Assembly: GCA_934561485.1 (NCBI GenBank)
Contig: CAKTGS010000013.1
Coordinates: forward strand, 1-32,049
DNA length: 32,049 nucleotides
Direction: 5' to 3'
Origin: an uncultured Faecalibacterium sp.
GTDB lineage: Bacteria > Bacillota > Clostridia > Oscillospirales > Ruminococcaceae
Below the pieces are notes generated by a model. It ran no database searches. It was given only the letters and a program-made list of their open reading frames with translations, and was not told the origin of the DNA. Position 1 is the stretch's first letter. Every line of letters begins with the position of its first letter. The position numbers were made by a program, and so were the translations under genes. This document shows, in pieces, positions 22,977 through 30,312 of the stretch.

Positions 22977-23531
22977 TCAGCGGCCGCCGCGGCGTCCGCG
23001 CGGGGCGTAACCGCCGCCACGGCGGTTGTTGGTCTCGTGGTCGAGATCCGCCATTTTTTCCTCGCTCTGGCTCTTGAAGCGGCTCATCATGTCCTCAAAG
23101 CTCATGTTGTCCGAGTGGACAGGAGCCTTGGGCTGCCAGACGCGGGGTGCTGCATCGCGGGCCGGGCCGCGGCCGCCCTCACGCGGGGAACGTCCGCCGC
23201 CGTGGCCGCCGCTGAAACGGCTGCCTTCCCGCGGGGCACCGGGACGCGGGCCGCCGGGCCGGGGACCGCGTGCATCCCGTGCGGGGCGCGGAGGCGGCGG
23301 CAGCAGGCGTTTGATGGACAGCGCGATTTTGCCGTCCGGTGCAATGTTGATCACCTGCACCTTTACGATATCTCCATCGTGCAGTACGGCTGCAATGTCC
23401 TGCACAAACTCGTTCGACACCTCGGAAATGTGGACCATGCCCACCCGGCCTTCCGGCAGTGCCACAAAGGCACCAAACGGTTTTACACCGGTCACACGGC
23501 CTTCAAATACGTTCCCAACCTCAATTGCCAA
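22977..23531 (-). CDS. yabR: S1 RNA-binding domain protein, YabR/GSP13 type, with RGG-rich tail
   Basis: 184 residues. The S1 domain (about 1-75) begins AIEVGNVFEGRVTGVKPFGAF and includes VGMVHISEV and the closing KIALSIKRL, as in YabR and general stress protein 13. A long low-complexity tail follows, rich in Pro, Arg and Gly (about 76-135 and 168-184), with a short structured patch SFEDMMSRFKSQSEEK between. The start codon is TTG at 23531 with AGGAG 9 nt upstream; the conserved N-terminus MAIEVG supports it. It is the last gene of the yabN-yabR set. The RGG-like tail, unusual for YabR, suggests extra RNA binding or condensate formation (inference). Confidence 0.88.
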   Translation of the reverse strand: MAIEVGNVFEGRVTGVKPFGAFVALPEGRVGMVHISEVSNEFVQDIAAVLHDGDIVKVQVINIAPDGKIALSIKRLLPPPPRPARDARGPRPGGPRPGAPREGSRFSGGHGGGRSPREGGRGPARDAAPRVWQPKAPVHSDNMSFEDMMSRFKSQSEEKMADLDHETNNRRGGGYAPRGRRGGR

Positions 23532-23571
23532 AACTCAATACTCCTGTTCTCCGTAAATTCTCTGCTGCCGC

Positions 23572-23877
23572 TTACTTGCCCGTCACATCCACAAAGATGC
23601 GCTCATTGGGCGCGGCATAGTTGTAAGAGTCGCGGGCCACCCACTCGGTGATCTGATCAGCATCGCCGCTGAGGATGCGCTCCATCTCCTCATTTTCCGT
23701 CTGCTGCTGGGAAATCTGCTCCTGCAGCGTTTCCAGCTCCGCGCGTTTGGAGCTGATGGTGACCTGATTGGAAATGTACGCGGCCAGCATACTGAACAGC
23801 AGCAGAACAAAAAACAGCCGAACCGCCCATTTCCAGACCCGGTTCTTTTTCCGTTTTCTGCGGCCCTGATTCGTCAT
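23572..23877 (-). CDS. divIC: Septum formation initiator DivIC/FtsB-like protein
   Basis: About 101 residues: a short basic N-terminus (RRKRKKNR), one TM helix (VRLFFVLLLFSMLAAYI), then a coiled coil (KRAELETLQEQISQQQTENEEMERIL) and a C-terminal DSYNYAAPNERIFVDV, the standard DivIC/FtsB plan. It joins FtsL and DivIB/FtsQ at the division septum. I prefer the ATG at 23877 (G-rich site 8-9 nt upstream, normal basic start). An ATG at 23907, 3 nt after the yabQ stop, would add ten residues but lacks a spaced ribosome site. Its place between yabQ and yabR matches B. subtilis. Confidence 0.88.
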   Translation of the reverse strand: MTNQGRRKRKKNRVWKWAVRLFFVLLLFSMLAAYISNQVTISSKRAELETLQEQISQQQTENEEMERILSGDADQITEWVARDSYNYAAPNERIFVDVTGK

Positions 23878-23910
23878 TTGTCTGCGCCCCCATTGACAGC
23901 CTTTCATCTC

Positions 23911-24363
23911 TTACTTTGATACGTTTGAATTATACAACATGCGGCGCTTGTTTGGCAAGTTCTTTTTGGGATTTTTTGCAGTTCTTTTTGCGTTCCGGCG
24001 TGCATTGCGCGCCTGTCTGCGCGCTGCGCGCCGGTGGGCCAGCGGCTGCAGAACCGCACGCCGCAGCAGTGCCGCCAGCCGCCGGCCGATGCACCGCAGC
24101 GGGATCCCCAGCACAGCCGCCGCTGCAAAAGCTCCGGCAAAGCCTGCCGCTGCCATATACCAGCGCAGCACCCCGGCCTGGCTCTGGCCCGCCGCATAGC
24201 TTTGCAGCGCCAGCAGCAGCCCGCCCACCAGCAGAGCATCCGGCGCAACGGCGGCCCGCCCCCGCACCGGGAACAAGGCCCGCACCGCACCGATGCAGGC
24301 CCCCAGCGCACCGCAGGCCAGCGCCTCCTGTCCCAGGGCAACAGGCGGCAGCACCGGCAGCAT
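23911..24363 (-). CDS. yabQ: YabQ-like spore cortex membrane protein
   Basis: 150 residues with about three hydrophobic segments (ALACGALGACIGAVRALF, ALLVGGLLLALQSYAAG, AAAGFAGAFAAAAVLGI) and a very basic tail (Arg/Lys-rich, about 93-145). Primary similarity is weak, since YabQ diverges fast. The call rests on size, topology and exact position between yabP and divIC. In B. subtilis YabQ localises to the forespore and is needed for cortex formation. The ATG overlaps the yabP stop (TGATG), so it is translationally coupled. Ala/Arg richness reflects the high GC content. Confidence 0.75.
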   Translation of the reverse strand: MLPVLPPVALGQEALACGALGACIGAVRALFPVRGRAAVAPDALLVGGLLLALQSYAAGQSQAGVLRWYMAAAGFAGAFAAAAVLGIPLRCIGRRLAALLRRAVLQPLAHRRAARRQARNARRNAKRTAKNPKKNLPNKRRMLYNSNVSK

Positions 24364-24647
24364 CAGCGCAGCAGCCGGTGCAAAAAGCCCCCGGCTGCCG
24401 GCTCCCGGGTGTATTCCAGCACATCGAACCGACCGGTGAGTTTGGCCTCCCCGGTGTCCAGATCCAGCGAAGTGACGCAGATCTGCGCCCCGGCCAGGTG
24501 CAGCGTGCCTTTGCCGGTTTCCAGGGCAGCGCTTTCTTCATTGCAGTGCAGCACACGCCGCACGCCGGTTATGGTCAGGCGGCTGCGCTCTTCCAGGATC
24601 AGGTCGTGGGGCAGCGGATTTTCCGTTTTTTCTACAGGCTTGGGCAC
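24363..24647 (-). CDS. yabP: Sporulation protein YabP
   Basis: 94 residues of the YabP/YqfC beta-sandwich type: a strand-rich core HDLILEERSRLTITGVRRV, then LETGKGTLHLAGAQI, SLDLDTGEAKLTGRFDVLEY, closely following the family LTLTGV...L.T..G.L.I.G..L.I..L.L..GE pattern. In spore formers it works with YabQ in cortex or coat assembly. The start is GTG with a purine-rich AAGGG 7 nt upstream; a nearby ATG at 24654 is out of frame. It lies 51 nt after rqcP and overlaps yabQ. Confidence 0.85.
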   Translation of the reverse strand: MPKPVEKTENPLPHDLILEERSRLTITGVRRVLHCNEESAALETGKGTLHLAGAQICVTSLDLDTGEAKLTGRFDVLEYTREPAAGGFLHRLLR

Positions 24648-24698
24648 ACGGCATCCCTTCCCTTCCGGAACAGTGTATGCAGCGGCCCGGGCCGGTTA

Positions 24699-24944
24699 TC
24701 ACTCGCTGATGATCTCGTACATCTCGCGGGCCACATCCTTGGTGCGCGGCTCCACATCCGAAAGCACCCGCACCTTGATGGGGCGGTTGCCAAAGGTGAC
24801 CTCGATCACATCCCCGGCGTTGACGGCCTGGCTGGCCTTGGCCACCTTGCCGTTGATGAGGATGCGGCCTGCATCGGCCACTTCGTTTGCCACAGTGCGG
24901 CGCTTGATGAGCCGCGAAACCTTTAAATATTTGTCCAGACGCAT
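24699..24944 (-). CDS. rqcP: S4-domain RNA-binding protein RqcP (YabO/Hsp15 family)
   Basis: 81 residues that are almost entirely an S4 domain: MRLDKYLKVSRLIKRRTVANEV, GRILINGKVAKAS and VIEVTFGNRPIKVRVL. RqcP binds the stalled 50S-peptidyl-tRNA complex and helps RqcH add Ala tails in ribosome quality control. The ATG at 24944 has AAGGAG 9 nt upstream; in-frame sequence further upstream crosses the HU terminator and is not coding. A small hairpin CTCTGC-AGAAAA-GCAGAG lies in its 5' leader. Confidence 0.93.
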   Translation of the reverse strand: MRLDKYLKVSRLIKRRTVANEVADAGRILINGKVAKASQAVNAGDVIEVTFGNRPIKVRVLSDVEPRTKDVAREMYEIISE

Positions 24945-24992
24945 GGGGCTTTTCTCCTTTTTCTGCTCTGCTTTTCTGCAGAGAGATGCCAT

Positions 24993-25030
24993 AAAAAATG
25001 CCGCCGTACCTCCCGTGAGGCAGCGGCGGC
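24993..25030 (-). terminator. Terminator between HU and rqcP
   Basis: GCCGCCG (25000-25006) pairs with CGGCGGC (25024-25030), with an inner CCTC/GAGG stem, and T6 follows on the minus strand. It lies directly after the HU stop. Downstream rqcP-yabP-yabQ-divIC-yabR must rely on readthrough or a weak promoter; none with good boxes is visible. Confidence 0.85.
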
Positions 25031-25044
25031 CATGCAAAATCAGC

Positions 25045-25314
25045 TTACAGGGTGTCCTTCAGGGACTTGCCGGGCTTGAACACGATGCTGCGGGAAGCAG
25101 CAATGGTGATGGGCTCACGGGTGCGGGGGTTGATGCCCTGGCGCTCGGCGCGCTCACGCACCTCAAAGGTGCCAAAACCGGAAATGGTGATCTTCTCCCC
25201 ATCGGCCATGGCCTTGCCCAGTGCCTCAAACATTGCGCTGACCGCGCGCTCTGCATCCTTCTTGCTCATTTCGGTATTGGCCGCCACCTGTGCGATCAGA
25301 TCCGTCTTTGTCAT
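25045..25314 (-). CDS. hup: DNA-binding protein HU
   Basis: 89 residues: MTKTDLIAQVAANTEMSKKDAERAV, GFGTFEVRERAERQGINPRTREPI (the beta-arm with the conserved Asn-Pro tip), ending FKPGKSLKD. A histone-like nucleoid protein that bends DNA. The ATG has GGAGGGT 6 nt upstream; longer in-frame sequence runs into mazG. It sits 29 nt after mazG and is followed by its own terminator, so HU can be made from a short mRNA. Confidence 0.97.
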   Translation of the reverse strand: MTKTDLIAQVAANTEMSKKDAERAVSAMFEALGKAMADGEKITISGFGTFEVRERAERQGINPRTREPITIAASRSIVFKPGKSLKDTL

Positions 25315-25343
25315 ATTATTACCCTCCAAAAATCTGTTTTGTG

Positions 25344-26078
25344 TTACTTCGTTTCTTCTATCGGAGCAGGTCTGTTGACCTGAAAACCGCCTTGTTCCCG
25401 CTGCAGGCATTCCGCCGTATATTGCTTGGATGCAAAGGTCAAAGATTCTTCGGCATCCACACCGGCCAGCCGCAGGGCATTGGCCGCTGCAAACAGCAGT
25501 TTTCCCGCCGCTTCGGCATTGGGGGCTGCCTGCCAGCCGTCCACAGCGGCCTGCAGCTCCTGCCCGGCCTGCTGTGCCGTAAGCTGCGGCACCCCGCAGC
25601 GTGCAGCACGCTTCTGCAGCTTCTGGGCACGCATCAGCGCCGGCAGTGTTGTCGGCACGGTGTTCAGCTCATCGGCCAGGGTGGTGCGCCCCTTTTCTTT
25701 ATTTTTGAGCGCATCCCAGCCGTTTATACCGGCATTTTCCGCCGCAGAGGACGCAAAAATGTTCGGGTGGCGGAACACCAGCTTCTCGCATACCTCACGG
25801 CACACATCCTCGAAGGTAAAGCGCCCGCGCTCTTCCTCGATCACAGCATGGAACGCCACCTGCATCAGCACATCGCCCAGTTCTTCCCGCAGCATCTGCG
25901 GGTCATCTGCATCAATGGCTTCCAGGGCTTCACAGGTCTCCTCCAGAAAATTCTTCCGGATGGAGGCATGGGTCTGCACCTTGTCCCAGGGGCAGCCGCT
26001 GTCCGGGTCGCGCAGAATGCGCAGCACTTCCAGCAGCTGTTCTGCCGTATATGGTGCCTGCGGAGTCCAATCCAGCAT
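25344..26078 (-). CDS. mazG: Nucleoside triphosphate pyrophosphohydrolase MazG (YabN)
   Basis: 244 residues with one clear and one diverged MazG domain. The first (about 14-125) has GCPWDKVQTHASIRKNFLEETCE (28-50), with Glu46, Glu47 and Glu50, and REELGDVLMQVAFHA (64-78), giving the metal-binding EExxE...ExxD pattern. The second part (about 150-225) lacks the full metal set. It hydrolyses NTPs and dNTPs to monophosphates, cleaning aberrant nucleotides. The N-terminal methylase half found in B. subtilis YabN is absent. The ATG at 26078 has GGGAGGAG 5 nt upstream. It heads the yab neighbourhood. Confidence 0.94.
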   Translation of the reverse strand: MLDWTPQAPYTAEQLLEVLRILRDPDSGCPWDKVQTHASIRKNFLEETCEALEAIDADDPQMLREELGDVLMQVAFHAVIEEERGRFTFEDVCREVCEKLVFRHPNIFASSAAENAGINGWDALKNKEKGRTTLADELNTVPTTLPALMRAQKLQKRAARCGVPQLTAQQAGQELQAAVDGWQAAPNAEAAGKLLFAAANALRLAGVDAEESLTFASKQYTAECLQREQGGFQVNRPAPIEETK

Positions 26079-26109
26079 CGCGGCTCCTCCCTTACAAAAG
26101 ATACTACAA

Positions 26110-26138
26110 ATTGTACCGCACATTTCACGGTTTTGCAA
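26110..26138 (-). promoter_or_regulatory. Promoter of the mazG-hup operon
   Basis: On the minus strand TTGCAA (26133-26138), 17 nt, TACAAT (26110-26115), with a leader of about 25 nt. Confidence 0.75.
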
Positions 26139-26188
26139 GGGTGTGCGGCAATTTGCCCGCATTTTTCCTATGATTTTTCGCTTTTCAC

Positions 26189-26224
26189 AAAAACAGGGCG
26201 GCATCCTGCGTGGGACACCGCCCT
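26189..26224 (-). terminator. Terminator after the zinc-ribbon gene
   Basis: AGGGCGG (26195-26201) pairs with CCGCCCT (26218-26224), with further pairing inside, and G-T5-G follows on the minus strand. It begins about 17 nt past the stop. Confidence 0.8.
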
Positions 26225-26240
26225 TGTGGCAAAGCTTTGG

Positions 26241-26669
26241 TTACAGCTGCGCACCGCACTTGTTGCAGAACAGTGCATCATCCGACACCGGCGCACCGCA
26301 CTGCGGGCAGCTTTTATGCTCCGGCTGTGCCGGGGCTTCGGCGGCCGGTTCCGGCTCTACAGGCTCCTCGTGCACCACGAACTCCACCTCTGCGGCTTCC
26401 GCCGGGGTCAGAGAGGCTTTCAGGCGGGCGATCTCACCTTCAATGGTGTCGATCATTTCGATATACTTATCCACCAGGGGCTGGTTTTCTTCCTTGCCCT
26501 TGGCCAGGCTGTACACCAGGGCACCCAGCTGGCGCTGTGCCTTGAGCAGTTTGGTCTGCTCGTTGATGATCAGCGCCTGAGTCTTGCCTTTTTCGGCCAG
26601 ATCCTTGGCGGCATTCTTGCCTTTTTCTGCGTATTCCAGGCCCATCTCTTTGATTTTATTGAAATCCAT
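26241..26669 (-). CDS. Zinc-ribbon protein with helical N-terminus
   Basis: 142 residues. A helical, Lys/Glu/Ala-rich N-terminal part (about 1-95), likely coiled coil, is followed by a Pro/Glu/Ala linker. A C-terminal zinc ribbon, CPQCGAP...LFCNKCGAQL, has two CxxC pairs about 14 residues apart. No membrane segment. Such proteins are common in Clostridia and unassigned. The ATG at 26669 has AGAGAGG 8 nt upstream; upstream in-frame sequence overlaps the promoter. Monocistronic. Confidence 0.85.
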   Translation of the reverse strand: MDFNKIKEMGLEYAEKGKNAAKDLAEKGKTQALIINEQTKLLKAQRQLGALVYSLAKGKEENQPLVDKYIEMIDTIEGEIARLKASLTPAEAAEVEFVVHEEPVEPEPAAEAPAQPEHKSCPQCGAPVSDDALFCNKCGAQL

Positions 26670-26738
26670 AAAAGACACCTCTCTTTTGATCCGCACAATT
26701 TTCCGCCGTGCTGCTGCACGCGGAAGGTTTATGGTCTC

Positions 26739-26767
26739 ATTATAGCGCACAGGCCCTGCAAATGCAA
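26739..26767 (-). promoter_or_regulatory. Promoter of the zinc-ribbon gene
   Basis: On the minus strand TTGCAT (26762-26767), 17 nt, perfect TATAAT (26739-26744); leader about 65 nt. Confidence 0.8.
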
Positions 26768-26845
26768 CGAAGCCAGCGCAATTTTTACAGTTTGGTGCAG
26801 GTTTGGAAACAATTTTTTCGCATTCAGCCTATATTTTGTGGTTTC

Positions 26846-27781
26846 TCAGGCGTTGCCGCCATAGAACTCCCGCAGCATACTGTCCGGCGGCAGCAGGTCC
26901 AGCTCCAGCGGGGCCACATGCTCAAAGCGGCGGGCCGTTTCGTCCCACAGCACGGCGTTGTGGCCTTCCAGCGTGAACTGACGGCGCACCACATCCAGCA
27001 GGTGGGAGATCAGCCCCAGCTCATAGGTAAAAGAAGTGTCCAGCAAAAAGTCTGCACTGTCCTTGAAGCCCTTGATATACCGGGTCTCGCCGTCCAGCAC
27101 CCGCTCCCACATGGCCAGAGTCTTTTCCGGGCTGCGGCCGCGGGCGGCGGCATCCCGCAGGGTGCGGCGGCACAGGCGGATGTCCTGGGTGTTGATGACC
27201 CGGCGGCCATCCACGCAGTATTCCTCCCGCAGGCCCGCATAGATGCGGTAGATGTCATCCCCCCGCACAAGGCCGGTCAGCTCCGGGTTGAGGGCATGGA
27301 TGCCTTCCACGATGCACACGCCGCCCTGCAGGTCGATGGGTTCCACCTGGGCAGAGCGCTTTTCCGCTGCAAAATCGTAGATGGGCAGCACCGTTTTGCC
27401 GGTCTCGCTCAGTTCCCGCAGGCACTGCTTGATCAGGGGCAGGTCCAGTGTATCGGGGTTTTCGTAGTCCAGGGTACCGTCCGGCATTCTGGGGTAGAAC
27501 TCTGCCCCCTTAAAGAAGTTGTCCAGACTGACCACCTGGGCCGGGGTGCCCTGCTCCACCAGTGCACGTGCAATGCAGTGGGCACTGGTGGTTTTGCCGC
27601 TGGCGGAAGGCCCGGTGAGCATGACGATCTTTGCACCGGAGATGCGGATCTTTTGGGCGGCATAGCTCACCCGCTGGGCATAACTGTGCTCGCTCATTTC
27701 CGCCAGCTGCTGCGGGCAGCGGGCCGCCACGTTATACAAATCGACTTCAACCAGTCGTTTCGGGACCCAGATCGTGATCAT
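26846..27781 (-). CDS. Uridine-kinase-like nucleoside kinase
   Basis: 311 residues. Walker A GPSASGKTT (57-65), then SLDNFFKG, the uridine kinase lid/substrate region DYENPDTLDLPL, PIYDFAAEKR and CIVEGIHALNPEL, all typical of the uridine kinase/phosphoribulokinase family. The C-terminal part has VDGRRVINTQDIRLCRRTLRD and SFTYELGLI. Clostridia homologues are commonly about 550 residues with N-terminal TGS and ThrRS-like domains; here those are missing and only about 50 residues precede the P-loop. The ATG overlaps the end of hemZ by 35 bp, with AAGGAG 12 nt upstream, so it is coupled to hemZ. No clear terminator follows the stop. Substrate (uridine/cytidine or other) uncertain. Confidence 0.85.
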   Translation of the reverse strand: MITIWVPKRLVEVDLYNVAARCPQQLAEMSEHSYAQRVSYAAQKIRISGAKIVMLTGPSASGKTTSAHCIARALVEQGTPAQVVSLDNFFKGAEFYPRMPDGTLDYENPDTLDLPLIKQCLRELSETGKTVLPIYDFAAEKRSAQVEPIDLQGGVCIVEGIHALNPELTGLVRGDDIYRIYAGLREEYCVDGRRVINTQDIRLCRRTLRDAAARGRSPEKTLAMWERVLDGETRYIKGFKDSADFLLDTSFTYELGLISHLLDVVRRQFTLEGHNAVLWDETARRFEHVAPLELDLLPPDSMLREFYGGNA

Positions 27782-29216
27782 AAAAATCAGCCACTCCTTT
27801 TTTCCGGTCCAGTACCTCCGCAAAGCGCTGGATATACTCGTTCGGATATTTAAAATTGAAGATGCGCTGCATCCGTCTGCCGCCGTCAGCCACCAGCTTG
27901 GTGCTGCCGCCTGCCCCGGCGGAAAGGATGGTCTGGACTTCCTCCATGATGTAGATGTTGTAATATCCCTCGTGGCCCGGCTTGCACCAGCCCACGTTTT
28001 CCAGGTTCTGCAGGGTGTTCTTCTGCCGGTAGAGGTAGTATGGGCGGTAGCCCGCCTCGGCCAGCAGATGGCACTTTTCCAGCATGGCAGCCACATCGGC
28101 GTAGTCGTTTTCCTTCTGGTCCTCGATCACAATGCGGGATGCCCGCTTGAGGGTCAGGGTGTGCACGGTGATGTTTTCGGGGTCCAGCGCAATGGCCTGC
28201 CGCAGGCTGTGCTCAAAGCTTTCCACCGTGTCGCCGGGCAGACCGGCGATGAGGTCCATGTTGATGTCCTCGTGGCCTGCCTTGCGGGCCTGGGCATAGC
28301 AGTCCAGAATGTCCTGGGCCGAGTGCTTGCGGCCAATGCCGGCCAACACCTCGTCCGAGAAAGTCTGGGGGTTGATGGAAATGCGGGTAGCCCCGTATTC
28401 TTTGATCACCGCCAGTTTTTCGGCGTCTGTGCAGTCCGGGCGTCCGGCTTCCACCGTATATTCTACGACTTTGGCCAGGTCAAAATTCTCCCGCACGGTG
28501 CCCAGGAGCTGCCGCAGCTGGTCTGCCGAAAGGCTGGTGGGCGTGCCGCCGCCGATGTAAATGCTGCAAAGGCTCAGCCCGGCTTTGTCGGCCTGTTTCC
28601 GGATCTCTTCCACCTCTTTGCACAGGCAGTCCACATAGGGCTGCACCAGCTTGCGGTCCCGGTCCAGGTTGCAGCTCACAAAGCTGCAGTAGCTGCACCG
28701 GGAGGGGCAGAACGGAATGCCGATGTACAGGCTGTAAGTCTTGGGGGCACTGCCCACCCGCAGGATGGGCTCCTGCAGGTCGGCAATGGCCCTGGCCATC
28801 TGGTACTTCTGCTCCGAGCAGTCGAACCGCTGCAGGAAAAAGCGGTCAATATCCGCTTCGCTCCACCCGGCGGCGCGCTTGTCGTGGATGAGGCGCACCG
28901 GGCGCACGCCGGTCATTTTGCCCCAGGGCGGGCGGATGCCGGTCCACTGCCGCAGCAGGTCGTAGGTCAGGCTGGCCAGCGCAAATTCCGGCGTTTCACC
29001 ACCGGCTTCCACCGGGGCAGGCAGCGGTGCGGTGCGCCGGGCGCTTTTGCCCCCCTGCCGCACCATAGCCCACAGGCCGTCCGGCGTTTTCTCGGCCCAC
29101 ACGCAGTCCTCGGTGTCCTCCGGCGGGGTCAGGGTCAGGGGCGCCATGGGGTAAAACAGGCGGGCAAGGTGCTCCACCTCGTACCCGGAGGGCAGCCCTG
29201 TGATATAAATTTTCAT
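27747..29216 (-). CDS. hemZ: Coproporphyrinogen III oxidase-like radical SAM protein HemZ
   Basis: 489 residues. A family-specific N-terminal region (1-155) ends in PPWGKMTGVRPVRL, then comes the radical SAM core with CPSRCSYC (Cys170, Cys174, Cys177), YIGGGTPTSLS, TVEAGRPD, RISINPQTF, GRKHSAQD and NMDLIAGLPGD, followed by the HemW/HemN-like C-terminus with YYLYRQKNT and NVGWCKPG. Family: oxygen-independent coproporphyrinogen dehydrogenase or heme chaperone. No other heme genes are near, so a role other than heme synthesis is possible. The ATG at 29216 has a purine-rich GAGAG upstream; longer in-frame sequence lies inside the MBL gene. Confidence 0.92.
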   Translation of the reverse strand: MKIYITGLPSGYEVEHLARLFYPMAPLTLTPPEDTEDCVWAEKTPDGLWAMVRQGGKSARRTAPLPAPVEAGGETPEFALASLTYDLLRQWTGIRPPWGKMTGVRPVRLIHDKRAAGWSEADIDRFFLQRFDCSEQKYQMARAIADLQEPILRVGSAPKTYSLYIGIPFCPSRCSYCSFVSCNLDRDRKLVQPYVDCLCKEVEEIRKQADKAGLSLCSIYIGGGTPTSLSADQLRQLLGTVRENFDLAKVVEYTVEAGRPDCTDAEKLAVIKEYGATRISINPQTFSDEVLAGIGRKHSAQDILDCYAQARKAGHEDINMDLIAGLPGDTVESFEHSLRQAIALDPENITVHTLTLKRASRIVIEDQKENDYADVAAMLEKCHLLAEAGYRPYYLYRQKNTLQNLENVGWCKPGHEGYYNIYIMEEVQTILSAGAGGSTKLVADGGRRMQRIFNFKYPNEYIQRFAEVLDRKKGVADFYDHDLGPETTG

Positions 29217-29238
29217 GGTTTTCTCTCTTTCAACCCTC

Positions 29239-29841
29239 TCAGCCGCGCAGGGCGCTGCGGATGTAGAAATTGTTGTCCAGCTCGTCCCCAAAGGTAGAAA
29301 ACTCGCCGTGGCCGGGCAGCACCTGGGTCTGGCGCGGAATGGGCAGCTTTGCCAGCTTGCGCAGGCTTGCATTCATCTGCTCCATGCTGCCGCCTTCCAG
29401 GTCGGTGCGGCCGATGCTGCCGGCAAACAGGGTGTCGCCGCAGAACAGATATTCTCCGCACAGCAGCACCACGCTGCCAGGGGTGTGGCCGGGGGTGTGC
29501 CAGGCCGTAAAGTGCAGCTCATCCACCGTGACGGTCTCCCCTTCTGCATAGCCGCAGTCCGCACTGGAAAGCGGATACATCCGGTCTCCGGCAAGGTCCT
29601 CGGCCTCGCAGTAAAGTTTGGCGTGGTATTGGGTGCGCAGGGCCTCGACGCTGCCCACGTGGTCAAAATGGCCATGGGTGCACAGAAGAGTGGTCAGCTC
29701 TGCGTGGTTTTCCTGCAGGATCTTTTCGTAGTTCTGCATGTCCGCCGCCGGGTCAATGATGACCGCGTGGCCTGCGTCCGAGATCAGCAGAAACGTGTTG
29801 GTATAATACGGCGGGGGTGCCGGGATGTGAAATGCCTGCAT
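29239..29841 (-). CDS. Metallo-beta-lactamase-fold hydrolase (glyoxalase II-like)
   Basis: 200 residues, single domain. The metal motif is THGHFDHVG (HxHxDH), with later ligands at TPGHTPGS, FCGDTLF and PGHGE: the complete set for a dinuclear site. It resembles the small hydroxyacylglutathione-hydrolase-like proteins of Firmicutes that sit next to dtd and relA. The substrate is not known. The ATG at 29841 has AAGGAG 8 nt upstream; a GTG 24 nt earlier overlaps the dtd end. It starts 5 nt after dtd, and hemZ follows 22 nt later. Confidence 0.9.
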   Translation of the reverse strand: MQAFHIPAPPPYYTNTFLLISDAGHAVIIDPAADMQNYEKILQENHAELTTLLCTHGHFDHVGSVEALRTQYHAKLYCEAEDLAGDRMYPLSSADCGYAEGETVTVDELHFTAWHTPGHTPGSVVLLCGEYLFCGDTLFAGSIGRTDLEGGSMEQMNASLRKLAKLPIPRQTQVLPGHGEFSTFGDELDNNFYIRSALRG

Positions 29842-29846
29842 AACGG

Positions 29847-30308
29847 TCACTCCTTCTTTTTCCACTCGTCCGTGTCAATAATGATGGTGCAGGGGCCTTC
29901 ATTGACCAATGCCACCTGCATGTCGGCTCCGAACTCGCCGTGCTGCACGTCCTTGAGGCCCTGCCGGTTCATCTCAGCCAGGAACAGCTCGTAGGCATCC
30001 ACTGACAGGGGCGGTTTTGCCGCCTTGATAAAGCTGGGGCGGTACCCCTTCTTGGTGTCGCCGTAAAGGGTGAACTGGCTCACCACCAGGGCGGAATAGC
30101 CCAGGTCCCGGGCGCTGAGGTTCAGTTTGCCCTCAGCATCCGGAAAGATGCGCAGCCCTGCGCATTTATCGGCCAGCTTGGGCACGATGTCCAGGCTGTC
30201 GGTGTCCTTGACCCCCAGCAGGATCATAAGGCCCGGCCCGATGGCCCGGGGTTCGCCCCCGTTGACCCGCACACTGGCCGAAGAAACGGCCTGAATGACT
30301 GCTCGCAT
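29847..30308 (-). CDS. dtd: D-aminoacyl-tRNA deacylase
   Basis: 153 residues, the usual size. MRAVIQAVSSASVRV opens it; SQFTLYGDTKKGYRPSF carries the catalytic Thr and the SQFTL motif, and NEGPCTIIIDT is the second signature (family N-x-GP-x-T). It removes D-amino acids (and Gly from tRNA-Ala) mischarged on tRNA. The ATG has AAGGAG 8 nt upstream and lies 4 nt after the relA stop. Confidence 0.96.
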   Translation of the reverse strand: MRAVIQAVSSASVRVNGGEPRAIGPGLMILLGVKDTDSLDIVPKLADKCAGLRIFPDAEGKLNLSARDLGYSALVVSQFTLYGDTKKGYRPSFIKAAKPPLSVDAYELFLAEMNRQGLKDVQHGEFGADMQVALVNEGPCTIIIDTDEWKKKE

Positions 30309-30312
30309 TGCA

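Noticed and set aside
22977..23310. Repetitive GC tract as a DNA repeat or CRISPR-like array
   Set aside because: It is in-frame coding sequence for an Arg/Gly/Pro-rich tail with irregular units, not a spaced repeat.
21750..23651. A 633-codon plus-strand frame across the THUMP methyltransferase and yabR
   Set aside because: It crosses two terminators and antisense genes with clear motifs, and there is no ribosome site at its start.
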